A DNA stretch of 64,000 nucleotides from NCBI RefSeq assembly GCF_018991925.1, contig NW_024726235.1, positions 7,978,726 through 8,042,725 of the forward strand. The letters are read 5' to 3'. The notes under the pieces were generated by a model that was given only the letters and a program-made list of their open reading frames with translations, searched no databases and was not told where the DNA came from. Positions 29,531-35,620 of this stretch are shown here, piece by piece. This DNA comes from Homarus americanus (Eukaryota; Arthropoda; Malacostraca; Decapoda; Nephropidae). The position numbers were made by a program, and so were the translations under genes. Every line of letters begins with the position of its first letter. Position 1 is the stretch's first letter.

Positions 29531-29917
29531 AAGATTATTTTAATTTCATTATTTGTATGCAATATCCAACATCCCTTATGTCACAGTATCAAACATCTCA
29601 TTCTGACACATGGAGGGATCGATGAATATCAGAATGAACACTATGACTCCTGTTGTCTCGGTGGAGTTGCCAAAATCCTTCGTCCGTTGCGTCATATTTT
29701 TTTAACAAAATTTTGTATAGATAGTAATTTTAACGAGTGTACGTCTAAAATTCCTGCTACTCCCGTCACCATCAGCTCAAGAGTATTGCTGACTGGGGTA
29801 CCTTACATAACCTAACCAAAGCCCGCACTTTACCTAAGGTTACCTGGTGACTCAACTCACCAAGACGGAAATAGCTACAAATTGTAAACACAAGATACCA
29901 CAAACAACTTCCTCCTC

Positions 29918-29960
<43 letters not shown>

Positions 29961-31443
29961 CAACAAATGAAAAAAAAACTTACTGTCGGTATCACCAACA
30001 CCGGTTTCAGATTCTCACAAGTTCGTCGAGTGAATTTTCCAGGTGTGTGATAATGTTGGAACACACACAACCTAACTTAACTTAACTTAACCTAACCTCT
30101 AACTTAATCTAACCTCACACAGTGACTTAAACTACTCCAAAAAAAAATGACAACGACATTACACCAGAGACCTAACTTAACTTAACCTTACCTTACTTAT
30201 TCAAGACACAACCTAACTTACCCTAACATATTTAAGACCTAACCTAACTCATTCAAGTCCATATATTGAAGTATCTGAAATCACATATATATCAGAAGTC
30301 AATCGGTAACATCCGCTGTAATCTTATCATCTCTGCTTGTATCACACACCACCATCACCATGTCAACAGGCCTTTGTGGTATTCGCCCGTAATTAACAAC
30401 TAACATGACTCACTATGGAGAGGTATTAGCCACCTCTGATTCACTAAGTATCGTACGATAATATTTATCTTATTTTTTACCCGTAAACGATGTGCGAACA
30501 TAACTAGCAGCTTGGGATGGCAGATTGGTTATTATGTGACGCAAGTATGGCAACCAGAATGGCATTTAAATCACATAATCTTTCTACTAGATACGTTCTC
30601 TTATATCTCCACTTAAGAGGGGAAAATTGACGCAAGGTGCCCTCTTCAGAATCTGGAACCTTCGACCAATAAGACGCCATAAGGCATATATAATGGTAGT
30701 ATCCCTCCGCCACCCTACCCCTACTATCACTATTATTGTTCTCATTACTGTAATCGTTCACAGCCCTTCCGTAAATGTGTCAACAACGACCTATAATTTG
30801 ATCACCACCACCACCACTACGGTACAGATACACAAGGCATCTTCACCACCACTACGGTACAGATACACAAGGCATCTTCACCACCACTACGGTACAGATA
30901 CACAAGGCATCTTCACCACCACTACGGTACAGATACACAAGGCATCTTCACCACCACTACGGTACAGATACACAAGGCATCTTCACCACCACTAACACTG
31001 CACAATCACCGCTGGTCCGCTCCTCTTAATTTGGTTGAAATTATGGATGATATTAATCGAAGTCGTGTGGTAACTTACCAGGCATTACAACAACAGTTGT
31101 TACACCTTCACACGAACTCATGACACAACAACTAACTCCCATGTAAATGTTTACAATTACCAGGTTAAGAAGTCTGGTTCTGTGATGGCCAGCACTCTAC
31201 CTAAGATATAAGAAAACTTAATATAAAAGTGATGCAACTTAGCTCAGAAAAATGTAAACAAGAAATTCAGCTCTAACATAAGTAGTAAACATGGTCCATA
31301 TTATACGGCGTTATGAAGTACACACACACACACACACACATACACATATATATATATTTCATGTATATCCACAATGAAAACGTGGATAAGATAAATCTTG
31401 ATAAAATCACACAGGGAAAAGGGAAACAACGGAGCTCCATTGT

Positions 31444-31541
<98 letters not shown>

Positions 31542-31808
31542 GTGTGTTAAACATGGCACTTTGTTGTGCAGTGATTACGACAGAACATAATGCGACACCG
31601 TTATCTGTTTTGACAACAGTGGGTGACAATAACACAGATCTTCAAAACAAAAATTGTGATGCAGAGGATGTAAACCGGAGATGACCTCACCTCTGACGAA
31701 GACGATCTCTGTGGGACTTTGTTCTGTGAAGGCGCGTGTGAGGGCGGGCACCAGCAGCAGGACCCGCCACCAAGACAACAACAACAACCTGCCACCAGCC
31801 ACCTCCAT
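392..31808 (-). CDS. LRP1: LRP1-like LDL-receptor-related protein, 5' part (17 exons, 3' end outside window)
   Basis: Large type I endocytic receptor that binds and internalises lipoproteins, proteases and other ligands at the cell surface. Exons (5' to 3'): 31691-31808, 14727-14864, 12659-12910, 11866-12068, 11430-11614, 11068-11285, 10013-10204, 8817-9019, 8459-8620, 8022-8207, 5576-5667, 5166-5303, 4454-4570, 3790-3915, 2170-2379, 1600-1688, 392-527. They sum to 2765 nt (921 codons plus 2 nt), and reading phase agrees at every junction. Domains by residue: signal peptide 1-26, LDLa ~51-85, two EGF ~86-167, YWTD propeller ~170-432, EGF ~440-477, eleven LDLa ~480-918. The LRP1 call rests on remembered similarity of [20 protein letters not shown] and [10 protein letters not shown] to the propeller-EGF-LDLa block ahead of vertebrate LRP1 cluster III. 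A vitellogenin receptor fits less well because it usually has eight LDLa here. Other LRPs are not fully excluded. Confidence 0.88.
1095..1230. repeat. Degenerate ~35-bp tandem repeat
   Basis: Three to four imperfect copies of a unit around TTCCACTGATAATGGCTGCT, each preceded by CCTTACAACTAAC or variants. It lies in the intron between exons 16 and 17. Confidence 0.55.
1600..1688 (-). CDS. LRP1: LRP1-like exon 16: LDLa repeat 10
   Basis: 89 nt, phase 2 to phase 1. It encodes [19 protein letters not shown] followed by [10 protein letters not shown], with the final cysteine codon split into exon 17. Acceptor TCTCTAG, donor GTAAGT. Confidence 0.87.
2170..2379 (-). CDS. LRP1: LRP1-like exon 15: end of LDLa repeat 8, repeat 9, start of repeat 10
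   Basis: 210 nt, phase 2 in and out. It contains [19 protein letters not shown], the complete repeat 9 ([13 protein letters not shown] through [14 protein letters not shown]) and the first cysteine of repeat 10 (SCAGGRF). Donor CAG|GTAATA. The acceptor is within GCACAGAG; starting at 2379 or 2377 keeps phase, and 2379 gives the better join (CILK-DWVC). Confidence 0.86.
2670..3045. mobile_element. Degenerate DNA-transposon-like segment
   Basis: The left part (CTCCGTTAGCTGGAATCC, then CAAATCCGGAACTCTCCG) recalls pogo/Tigger-type terminal sequence. Inside, a motif around GGGTTTGAGAGATGA recurs at about 2808, 2883 and, weaker, 2978, interspersed with GGAAAATTCC palindromic blocks. I could not find a matching inverted end, so the family is a guess. 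Confidence 0.3.
3172..3320. repeat. (GGAA)n / (GGGAA)n microsatellite
   Basis: Purine-only tract passing from GAAGG tetranucleotide to GGGAA pentanucleotide units. Strong purine/pyrimidine strand asymmetry. Confidence 0.9.
3790..3915 (-). CDS. LRP1: LRP1-like exon 14: end of LDLa repeat 7, start of repeat 8
   Basis: 126 nt, phase 2 in and out. It encodes [20 protein letters not shown] and then [16 protein letters not shown]. Acceptor TTCCACAG, donor GTAAGC. The junction codon AA|A (Lys) continues into [10 protein letters not shown] of exon 15. Confidence 0.88.
4159..4238. repeat. (TA)n followed by (GTTA)n microsatellite
   Basis: About 60 nt of TA dinucleotides ending in four GTTA units, in the intron between exons 13 and 14. 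Confidence 0.9.
4454..4570 (-). CDS. LRP1: LRP1-like exon 13: end of LDLa repeat 6, start of repeat 7
   Basis: 117 nt, phase 2 in and out. It encodes [20 protein letters not shown], a canonical Trp-containing calcium-binding half, then [12 protein letters not shown]. Acceptor TCTCCAG, donor GTTTGT. Confidence 0.88.
5166..5303 (-). CDS. LRP1: LRP1-like exon 12: LDLa repeat 5 and first half of repeat 6
   Basis: 138 nt, phase 2 in and out. Repeat 5 ([19 protein letters not shown]) ends GREDEGDDC, again lacking the first Asp and the Ser of DxSDE. Repeat 6 begins [12 protein letters not shown]. Acceptor CCAACAG, donor GTATGG. Confidence 0.88.
5576..5667 (-). CDS. LRP1: LRP1-like exon 11: end of LDLa repeat 4, start of repeat 5; GC donor
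   Basis: 92 nt, phase 0 to phase 2. It encodes [20 protein letters not shown] and then LCPQENF. The 3' splice donor is CAG|GCAAGT, a GC rather than GT dinucleotide. Only this site restores the frame and gives ENFRCNNGRC on joining exon 12. Acceptor CCATAG. Confidence 0.86.
5668..7610. other. Intron sequence, no recognised feature
   Basis: AT-rich intronic DNA between exons 10 and 11, with a C10/A6 homopolymer pair near 6321. The open frames at 6054-6278 and 6957-7248 have no protein-like motifs. Confidence 0.6.
7620..7880 (+). mobile_element. Possible degenerate LINE C-terminal fragment
   Basis: Plus-strand reading around [19 protein letters not shown] resembles the basic GRGRPKxRW tail of many LINE reverse-transcriptase proteins, with several stops. 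Purine-rich; weak support. Confidence 0.3.
8022..8207 (-). CDS. LRP1: LRP1-like exon 10: LDLa repeat 3 and first half of repeat 4
   Basis: 186 nt, phase 0 in and out. Repeat 3 spans [18 protein letters not shown] to [11 protein letters not shown]. It has a longer second loop, and the usual DxSDE reads GxFDE. Repeat 4 starts [16 protein letters not shown]. Acceptor TTTTCAG, donor GTTGGT. The 2.35-kb intron that follows holds a degenerate LINE-like stretch. Confidence 0.88.
8459..8620 (-). CDS. LRP1: LRP1-like exon 9: end of LDLa repeat 1 and all of repeat 2
   Basis: 162 nt, phase 0 in and out. It completes repeat 1 ([13 protein letters not shown]) and encodes repeat 2 ([16 protein letters not shown] through [10 protein letters not shown]). 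Repeat 2 lacks the tryptophan that sits before the fourth cysteine in many ligand-binding modules. The donor GAG|GTGGGC leads into exon 10. Confidence 0.88.
8817..9019 (-). CDS. LRP1: LRP1-like exon 8: EGF module and first half of LDLa cluster repeat 1
   Basis: 203 nt, phase 1 to phase 0. The EGF runs from [13 protein letters not shown] to EDGVSC with six cysteines. It is followed by the start of LDLa repeat 1 ending [13 protein letters not shown]. The residues [20 protein letters not shown], completed by exon 9, closely match remembered LRP1 sequence and are the main basis for the LRP1 name. Confidence 0.89.
9257..9345. repeat. A/T-rich (AAATAT)-type low-complexity tract
   Basis: Run of AAATATAAATAT-like units, preceded by an A-homopolymer at 9117-9137. 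Confidence 0.8.
9656..9737. other. Intronic hairpin (~40-bp imperfect stem)
   Basis: The left arm (CAGAATTTTCACTGTTCCAT) and right arm (ATGGAACAGTGGAAATTCTG) pair almost perfectly, extended by ATCATC/GATGAT near the loop and GGT/ACC at the base. The loop is under 10 nt. Size and shape are like a microRNA precursor, but it may equally be a MITE relic. Confidence 0.75.
10013..10204 (-). CDS. LRP1: LRP1-like exon 7: propeller blade 6
   Basis: 192 nt, phase 1 in and out. It encodes [20 protein letters not shown], followed by [15 protein letters not shown], the canonical propeller exit in front of an EGF module. Acceptor TCCTTAG, donor GTAAGT. Confidence 0.88.
10268..10830. mobile_element. Foldback MITE, Tc1/mariner-type (TA target duplication)
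   Basis: A 563-bp element made of two inverted arms of about 255 bp, roughly 90% identical by eye, around a ~50-nt centre. Both ends begin CAGTCAGCCAAAGATGCACC reading inward. They are flanked by TA dinucleotides (10266-10267 and 10831-10832), the target duplication of Tc1/mariner insertions. It carries no transposase. Similar peptides read from the two strands ([11 protein letters not shown]) simply reflect the inverted arms. Confidence 0.85.
11068..11285 (-). CDS. LRP1: LRP1-like exon 6: propeller blades 4-5
   Basis: 218 nt, phase 2 to phase 1. Two YWTD-type motifs are visible, NMFWTDWG and ELFWAD, linked by [16 protein letters not shown]. Acceptor TTTACAG, donor GTAATG. The intron on its 3' side carries the foldback element at 10268-10830. 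Confidence 0.87.
11430..11614 (-). CDS. LRP1: LRP1-like exon 5: propeller blade 3
   Basis: 185 nt, phase 0 to phase 2. It contains [19 protein letters not shown], a YWTD motif with Thr replaced by Cys. The following [16 protein letters not shown] strongly recalls an LRP1 propeller. Acceptor TTTTTAG, donor GTTAGT. Confidence 0.87.
11866..12068 (-). CDS. LRP1: LRP1-like exon 4: propeller blades 1-2
   Basis: 203 nt, phase 1 to phase 0. It encodes the opening strand [18 protein letters not shown] and the first YWTD-type motif CIYWSD, with NLT and NNS potential glycosylation sites. Acceptor TTTTCAG, donor GTAAGA. Confidence 0.87.
12659..12910 (-). CDS. LRP1: LRP1-like exon 3: EGF-like plus calcium-binding EGF module
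   Basis: 252 nt, phase 1 in and out. The first EGF module starts [15 protein letters not shown] and ends near DSKLCE. The second starts with the calcium-binding signature [14 protein letters not shown] and ends DGHKC. This is the usual EGF pair that precedes a YWTD propeller in the LDL-receptor family, where it takes part in pH-dependent ligand release (family knowledge). Acceptor TTTCTAG, donor GTAAGT. Confidence 0.88.
12911..14387. other. Intron 2, mostly unique sequence
   Basis: No coding motif seen. A small hairpin at 13131-13170 has 15-nt arms (TCCCTATATCTCTAG and its near-complement) with one mismatch and a 10-nt loop. Confidence 0.5.
14388..14460. repeat. Dispersed repeat, copy A
   Basis: About 73 nt nearly identical to 31358-31430, sharing CACAATGAAAACGTGGATAA and GATAAATCTTGATAAAATCA. 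Like copy B, it sits next to a CA/TA microsatellite. Confidence 0.8.
14727..14864 (-). CDS. LRP1: LRP1-like exon 2: first LDLa module
   Basis: Phase 1 in, phase 1 out. It encodes one complete LDLa with six cysteines, including [13 protein letters not shown] and the acidic [10 protein letters not shown] calcium-site motif, preceded by a potential N-glycosylation site (NVT). The acceptor is ATTTCAG and the donor is GTAAGT. It is the only LDLa before the first EGF pair. Confidence 0.88.
15248..16857. repeat. 25-bp minisatellite (~64 unit lengths)
   Basis: Unit core CACTAGGGATACTAGCTC followed by ATGGAGA, ATGGGGA or CTGGGGA. The first copies alternate the ATGGAGA and CTGGGGA variants, giving a 50-bp dimer. 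Later blocks are homogenised to ATGGAGA. Sporadic deletions appear near 15680-15750, 16190 and 16690. Confidence 0.95.
17187..17256. repeat. (AAAT)n tetranucleotide tract
   Basis: AAATAAAT run following GCCGCGGTGCAAAAATAAAT. The abrupt junction could be a retroposon tail, but no body was identified. Confidence 0.75.
17474..17990. repeat. CAC/CTAC-rich low-complexity block
   Basis: Irregular ACCACCACTACACCAC sequence with no clean period, grading into the 18-bp minisatellite. Confidence 0.85.
18040..25172. repeat. 18-bp minisatellite, ~7.1 kb
   Basis: Unit CCACCCACACCCACTGCA with main variants at the third triplet (CCTACA versus CCCACA) and the last four bases (GGTC, GGTT, TGTA, TGCA). CCTACA/GGTY units dominate up to about 20.6 kb; CCCACA/TGCA units dominate beyond. 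The length is a multiple of three without stops, so long frames are open on both strands. The array is interrupted by 100 Ns at 20699-20798, so true length is unknown. Confidence 0.96.
20699..20798. other. Assembly gap (100 N)
   Basis: Exactly 100 consecutive Ns inside the 18-bp array, the usual placeholder for a scaffold gap of unknown size. Confidence 0.99.
25340..25368. repeat. (CA)n microsatellite
   Basis: Uninterrupted AC dinucleotides between the two large minisatellites. Confidence 0.95.
25440..26432. repeat. ~45-bp minisatellite
   Basis: Unit: CACCTGTACAACCCACCACC, a variable number of CACCAC or CGCCAT triplets, then CTGTACCCTCTGTTCCACAC minus its first base. Around 22 copies. Triplet number and CGCCATCA versus CACCACCA define variants. 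Confidence 0.94.
26645..26762. repeat. Degenerate CCTAA-rich stretch
   Basis: Scattered CTAACC/CCTAACC pentamer-like words mixed with AATGGGACRTAACC. The core equals the arthropod telomere word TTAGG on the other strand, but it is too diverged to be an array. Confidence 0.5.
26974..27004. repeat. (TC)n microsatellite
   Basis: Pure CT run of about 31 nt. Confidence 0.95.
27742..27784. other. Perfect 43-nt palindrome with CCAAT cores
   Basis: Two 21-nt arms that are exact reverse complements (left arm contains CCCGTCTGATTGGCCGA) separated by a single T at 27763. Each arm contains an ATTGG/CCAAT box. It lies in intron 1. Confidence 0.9.
29492..29527. repeat. (CA)n microsatellite
   Basis: Pure AC run in intron 1. 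Confidence 0.95.
29919..29959. repeat. (CA)n microsatellite
   Basis: Pure AC run in intron 1. Confidence 0.95.
30066..30255. repeat. Degenerate CCTAA/CTTAA stretch
   Basis: Words such as AACCTAACTTAACTTAAC recur in two blocks (30066-30120 and 30170-30255). Resembles diverged TTAGG-type sequence. Confidence 0.5.
30812..30995. repeat. 35-bp minisatellite, ~5 near-identical copies
   Basis: Unit starts CCACCACTACGGTACAGATA and ends AGGCATCTTCA. The copies are essentially identical, indicating recent expansion. Confidence 0.95.
31321..31546. repeat. Compound (CA)n ... (TA)n(TG)n microsatellite
   Basis: (CA)n at 31321-31340 and about 79 nt of TA at 31447-31525 followed by (TG)n, enclosing dispersed-repeat copy B. 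It lies about 145 nt inside intron 1 from exon 1. Confidence 0.9.
31358..31430. repeat. Dispersed repeat, copy B
   Basis: Same orientation as copy A at 14388. Flanked by (CA)n at 31321 and (TA)n at 31447. The two copies differ at only a few positions, so they belong to an interspersed family rather than a chance match. Confidence 0.8.
31691..31808 (-). CDS. LRP1: LRP1-like exon 1: start codon and signal peptide
   Basis: The ATG at 31808-31806 has A at -3 and G at +4, a good initiation context. It opens 39 codons: a short N-region (MEVAGGR), a hydrophobic core [17 protein letters not shown], and a likely cleavage near residues 25-27. The donor is AGAG|GTGAGG and the exon ends in phase 1. Joined to exon 2 it gives [19 protein letters not shown] in frame, so no further exon is needed between them despite the 16.8-kb intron. 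The transcription start and 5' UTR lie to the right of 31808 and could not be placed. Confidence 0.8.
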
Positions 31809-32612
31809 GATGCTTAGTAACTTCCTCCTCGCCTTGGTCCACCGTAGTCCAATTGATCACGCCATCACCACAACCACCATCACCACACAGCCCACTTACA
31901 CGCGTTAGAGGTCACTTTTTTTCTTATGTCACTAGTGCGCTCACTCTCATGGTGACCGCTTACTGGCGTGTATGTAGTAGCTCTCACTTGAGGGGAGAGC
32001 GAGGAGGCGCGTTTGGAGGTACCCCGGACATACTACATGATTAACAAGTTGTGTCTGACTGGTGGTGAGCGGGAGGGTGGCCACTACACACCATCCTTCA
32101 CTTAACACTCACAAAAACAACTGTCTGTATTATCTTCAAGGCTTTTTCCATCACACATTTAAGTTTCCTCACTGCGGATACCTCTCGCGTGTAAACAAAT
32201 CCAGTATCGCCAACTGCTGTCCCCCCAAACGTAGCGAATAAGTAAAATAACACAAAAGTTAGATATTAAATCAATATACGGTACAGTACTTTAAATAGTC
32301 AATGACTAAGTTTTATTTTTGAGGTTACGCGCACAGGGGAGTATCGACCCAACACCCTCCCCCCGCCCTCCTTACTCAAGGCAAAAATCACATATTTTTA
32401 TCACAGGATGAACAAGGTTTTTATTACAGCTACACGCCACCACCACCCAACAAGGCCTAAACGCAGTGTAATAATAATAAACGTTGTGTGTGTGTCTCCT
32501 TTACCACATCTTATCGGTCACTAATAAGTCTTTTCTCAAATTCAAGTAAGAATTTTTTAAATATAACTAATCAGCGTAAGTGCGCACTCGACACCCTGAC
32601 CTTCCCGCACAG

Positions 32613-32644
<32 letters not shown>

Positions 32645-33900
32645 TATTAACTCGCCCAAAAAAAAACTAGCTCAAGCGCGCAAGAAACTTCCACATACAG
32701 TATACACACACGGAACCACCAAAGGCATACAAACACAAGAGGCATAGATAAGAAAATACACATTCACCAGTAATTAAGCAAGAGACCCCCCGACACAATA
32801 AACCCTCATATACAGACGAAAACAAACATTCGCATTAACACGCACACAGTGCACGTGTACAGCAGAAGGTTGGCGCCAGAACGGTCACAAAGTTGGACCA
32901 CACAGACGAAAACAGCTCCTCTTGGCCAGGGACAAGACACTACTGTCCTGTACCTCCTTGAAGGATGATGCAAGCTGTCCTGTCCACCACAACAACACGT
33001 GCACCTTACCTCGTGCACAAGCTGCCCCAACAACTGTGCACCACGCCTTATTACACGAGAATTAGCACCCCCACCTTATGTAAAGTAAGGTGAGGACCCT
33101 TACTCTACCTAGGTGATTAGGTCAAGTTTGGTGGAAACTAATCGGGGTCCCACAAGTCCCAACGGGCAGGACCAGTGTGGAGTGTTAGGTTAGGTATGTG
33201 TGCTCACGATAACGGCTACGTCAATATACTGTGGTGTTGGAGATAACGGCGGGTGTTATCTTGTCAACGCCGCAACGAAATCACCGCAACCACTCTTATC
33301 TCCCTTCTCATGTGTGTGTGGGGAGAGCATGAGGTGTTCTGGAGTGAATTAAGCTGGGATATGAGCGACCTAAATAACTGGTGTCATCACAGCATAAAAC
33401 ATTACACTTGACAACCCCAAAACATTAAGGTTAAGAAGACGTGAACTGAAAAATACAAGAAGCTTTTGGCCTGTGAGGAGTAATTAAGTCGGGATTAAAC
33501 AAATCATATACCATTACTGTGCTTAAAACTCTTTTATATTCTTAAGGTTCAAAGGTCAGCGAGTGAAGGACAAAGTTGAGTGAGGTCGAGGCGTCAGGCG
33601 TTGTGTGGAGGTCCAACAGTTATGATACTACTATTAAAAACATCAAGAAAACTCCTCGAGATTAGGAAGGTCCTCTCTCTCTCTTGGCAAGCTTAAGTTA
33701 CAGTTGCCCCAAACTAGAATTTCACTTGTCCCGGGCAACTAGCCAACAGATTAGGTCGAGCCCATCCAAGGTAGAATATACAAATCCTACACACAGGTGA
33801 TACATACTTCACCATAATACTAAAACGTACACACACAGATGATACATACATCACCATAACAATGTAACATCCTCCCCCCTCTCACTCCTGACACTATTAG
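31809..33900. other. 5' flank of the LRP1-like gene
   Basis: Expected to hold the 5' UTR and promoter, but I see no TATA box or other element I can defend. Minus-strand ATG at about 31955 opens a short upstream frame ending after eight codons. (CA)n-like runs occur at 32611-32643. Confidence 0.4.
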
Positions 33901-33916
33901 TACATGGACACATAAC

Positions 33917-33919
33917 CGC

Positions 33920-33950
<31 letters not shown>

Positions 33951-33961
33951 TGTGTGTGTGT
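33917..33961. repeat. (CG)n(TG)n alternating purine-pyrimidine tract
   Basis: About nine CG dinucleotides run directly into about 13 TG dinucleotides, a classic Z-DNA-prone sequence. Confidence 0.95.
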
Positions 33962-34064
33962 CAGATTGCGTCACACACCTCAACTAAGCTCCTCCTCATG
34001 TCCAAGAGTCAATAACAATGGATTATCTTCCTTATCGACAATTAATTTAACTTTGAAGCTCCTC

Positions 34065-34398
34065 CAATCCCTCACAATACCCTGAACCCACTCATAATCC
34101 CTCACAATACCCTGAACCCACTCATAATCCCTCACAATACCCCGAACCCACTCATAATCCCTCACAATACCCTGAACCCACTCATAATCCCTCACAATAC
34201 CCTGAACCCCTCATAATCCCTCACAATACCCTGAACCCCTTTCATAATCCCTCTGTGCCTGAACCCACTCATAATCCCTCACAATACCCTGAACCCACTC
34301 ATAATCCCTCACAATACCCTGAACCCACTCATAATCCCTCACAATACCCTGAACCCACTCATAATCCCTCACAATACCCTGAACCCACTCTCAATCCC
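34065..34398. repeat. 30-bp minisatellite, ~11 copies
   Basis: Unit CTCATAATCCCTCACAATAC plus CCTGAACCCA. One or two degenerate copies near 34205-34260. Confidence 0.95.
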
Positions 34399-34537
34399 GG
34401 CCTCCTTGTCACAGTGCTACTCGACGCTTCTCCTTGACACCGCCCAGGCTCACGTACGCAGGCAGGGTGGTGAGGCCACTTAACACGTCATGCAAGACTT
34501 CACCCCGCCAGCTGATGTACCCCACGTGGAGGACAAC

Positions 34538-34756
34538 TGGTGGTGGTAGTGGGGGTGTGATGGTGGTTGTGTGATGGTGGTAATGGTGTGTTGGTGGTTG
34601 TAGTGGTGTGGTAGTGATAGTTGGGAGTGGTGTTGCCAGTAATGATAGTGGTGGTGTTGGAGATGGATGTGGTGGTGTGGTGACGGTAGTAGTGGTGGTG
34701 ATGGTAGTAGTGGTGGTGATAGTAGTGATGGTGGTGGTTATGATAGTAGTGGTGAT
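34538..34756. repeat. GGT/GTA/GAT triplet-rich low-complexity tract
   Basis: GTGGTGATGGTAGTAGTGGT-like sequence with no strict period. Confidence 0.8.
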
Positions 34757-34938
34757 GTATATATTCAGTGACACTGTACCGGTGTTTGTGGTATATGGGA
34801 CGGTTCGACGATGGTTCAGGGATAATTTCATCTCATCTAACCTAACTACTACTAGCATCTCTCATATCGCCCGTTAGATGGAGGCTTGATTTACTGTATA
34901 CAGCTTGAGCAGATAGACGCCAGCACTTGCGTATATGA

Positions 34939-34954
34939 CACACACACACACACA

Positions 34955-34996
<42 letters not shown>
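34939..34996. repeat. (CA)n(GA)n compound microsatellite
   Basis: AC dinucleotides switching to AG dinucleotides with no spacer. Confidence 0.95.
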
Positions 34997-35001
<5 letters not shown>

Positions 35002-35620
35002 TTGTGTGCTTAGAGCAGCAGTCTTGTCCTACATGCGCCAAACTTACCCCTAATATGGGATGGTGTACGTACAGAGGCCAAGGGCACAACCAAATTCACA
35101 CACACCTTCTACATTGATACTCTTTCTTGTCCACTGTCGGCAGCTCCACTGATTGTTGCTTATGAAAAGACGATCAAATAGACAATCTAAGCAACATTTT
35201 GGCCCATATAAACTTAAAAGGTTTTATTCATAAACTATGCAAAATACAATGGTGAAAATAAATGTCTAATTTTTTTTTTAAAGAATGACTCGAATCGTAG
35301 AAAGCTTGAAGTCGTTATATTAAAACTGACCTGAATTTTCCTGCGAGTTTCTTTCAAAATACATGAACAGACTCTAAACTGGTGGAGGAAATGCACGAAC
35401 ACCACTAAGTGAACACCAACTGGACAAGTGACGAACACTAGGCAATGTTGTCAGGACAAAATGTAGGCGAGCGTAAATTAAGTGAACGTCAATACACTGT
35501 CACGCGATGCTGTCAAGTTATGCCAACAATCCATACTGCCAAACTAGACTGTCAAGATACACTGCCAAGCCAAGTGTTTTACAAGCGTTGTAATTTCAAT
35601 ATACAATAGATATGTAAAGG

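Larger units (their letters stand above)
14865..31690 (-). other. Intron 1 of the LRP1-like gene, repeat-filled
   Basis: A 16.8-kb intron between the signal-peptide exon and the first LDLa exon, phase 1. More than 10 kb is tandem repeat; individual arrays are listed separately. 28.0-29.3 kb and 29.53-29.9 kb show no recognisable feature. Confidence 0.8.

Noticed and set aside
26645..30255. Interstitial telomere array
   Set aside because: CCTAA words are scattered and degenerate, with no uninterrupted tandem run.
32806..33033. 75-codon Cys-rich minus frame upstream of exon 1 as an extra 5' exon or small secreted peptide
   Set aside because: No signal peptide or cysteine framework, and exon 1 already supplies start codon and signal peptide.
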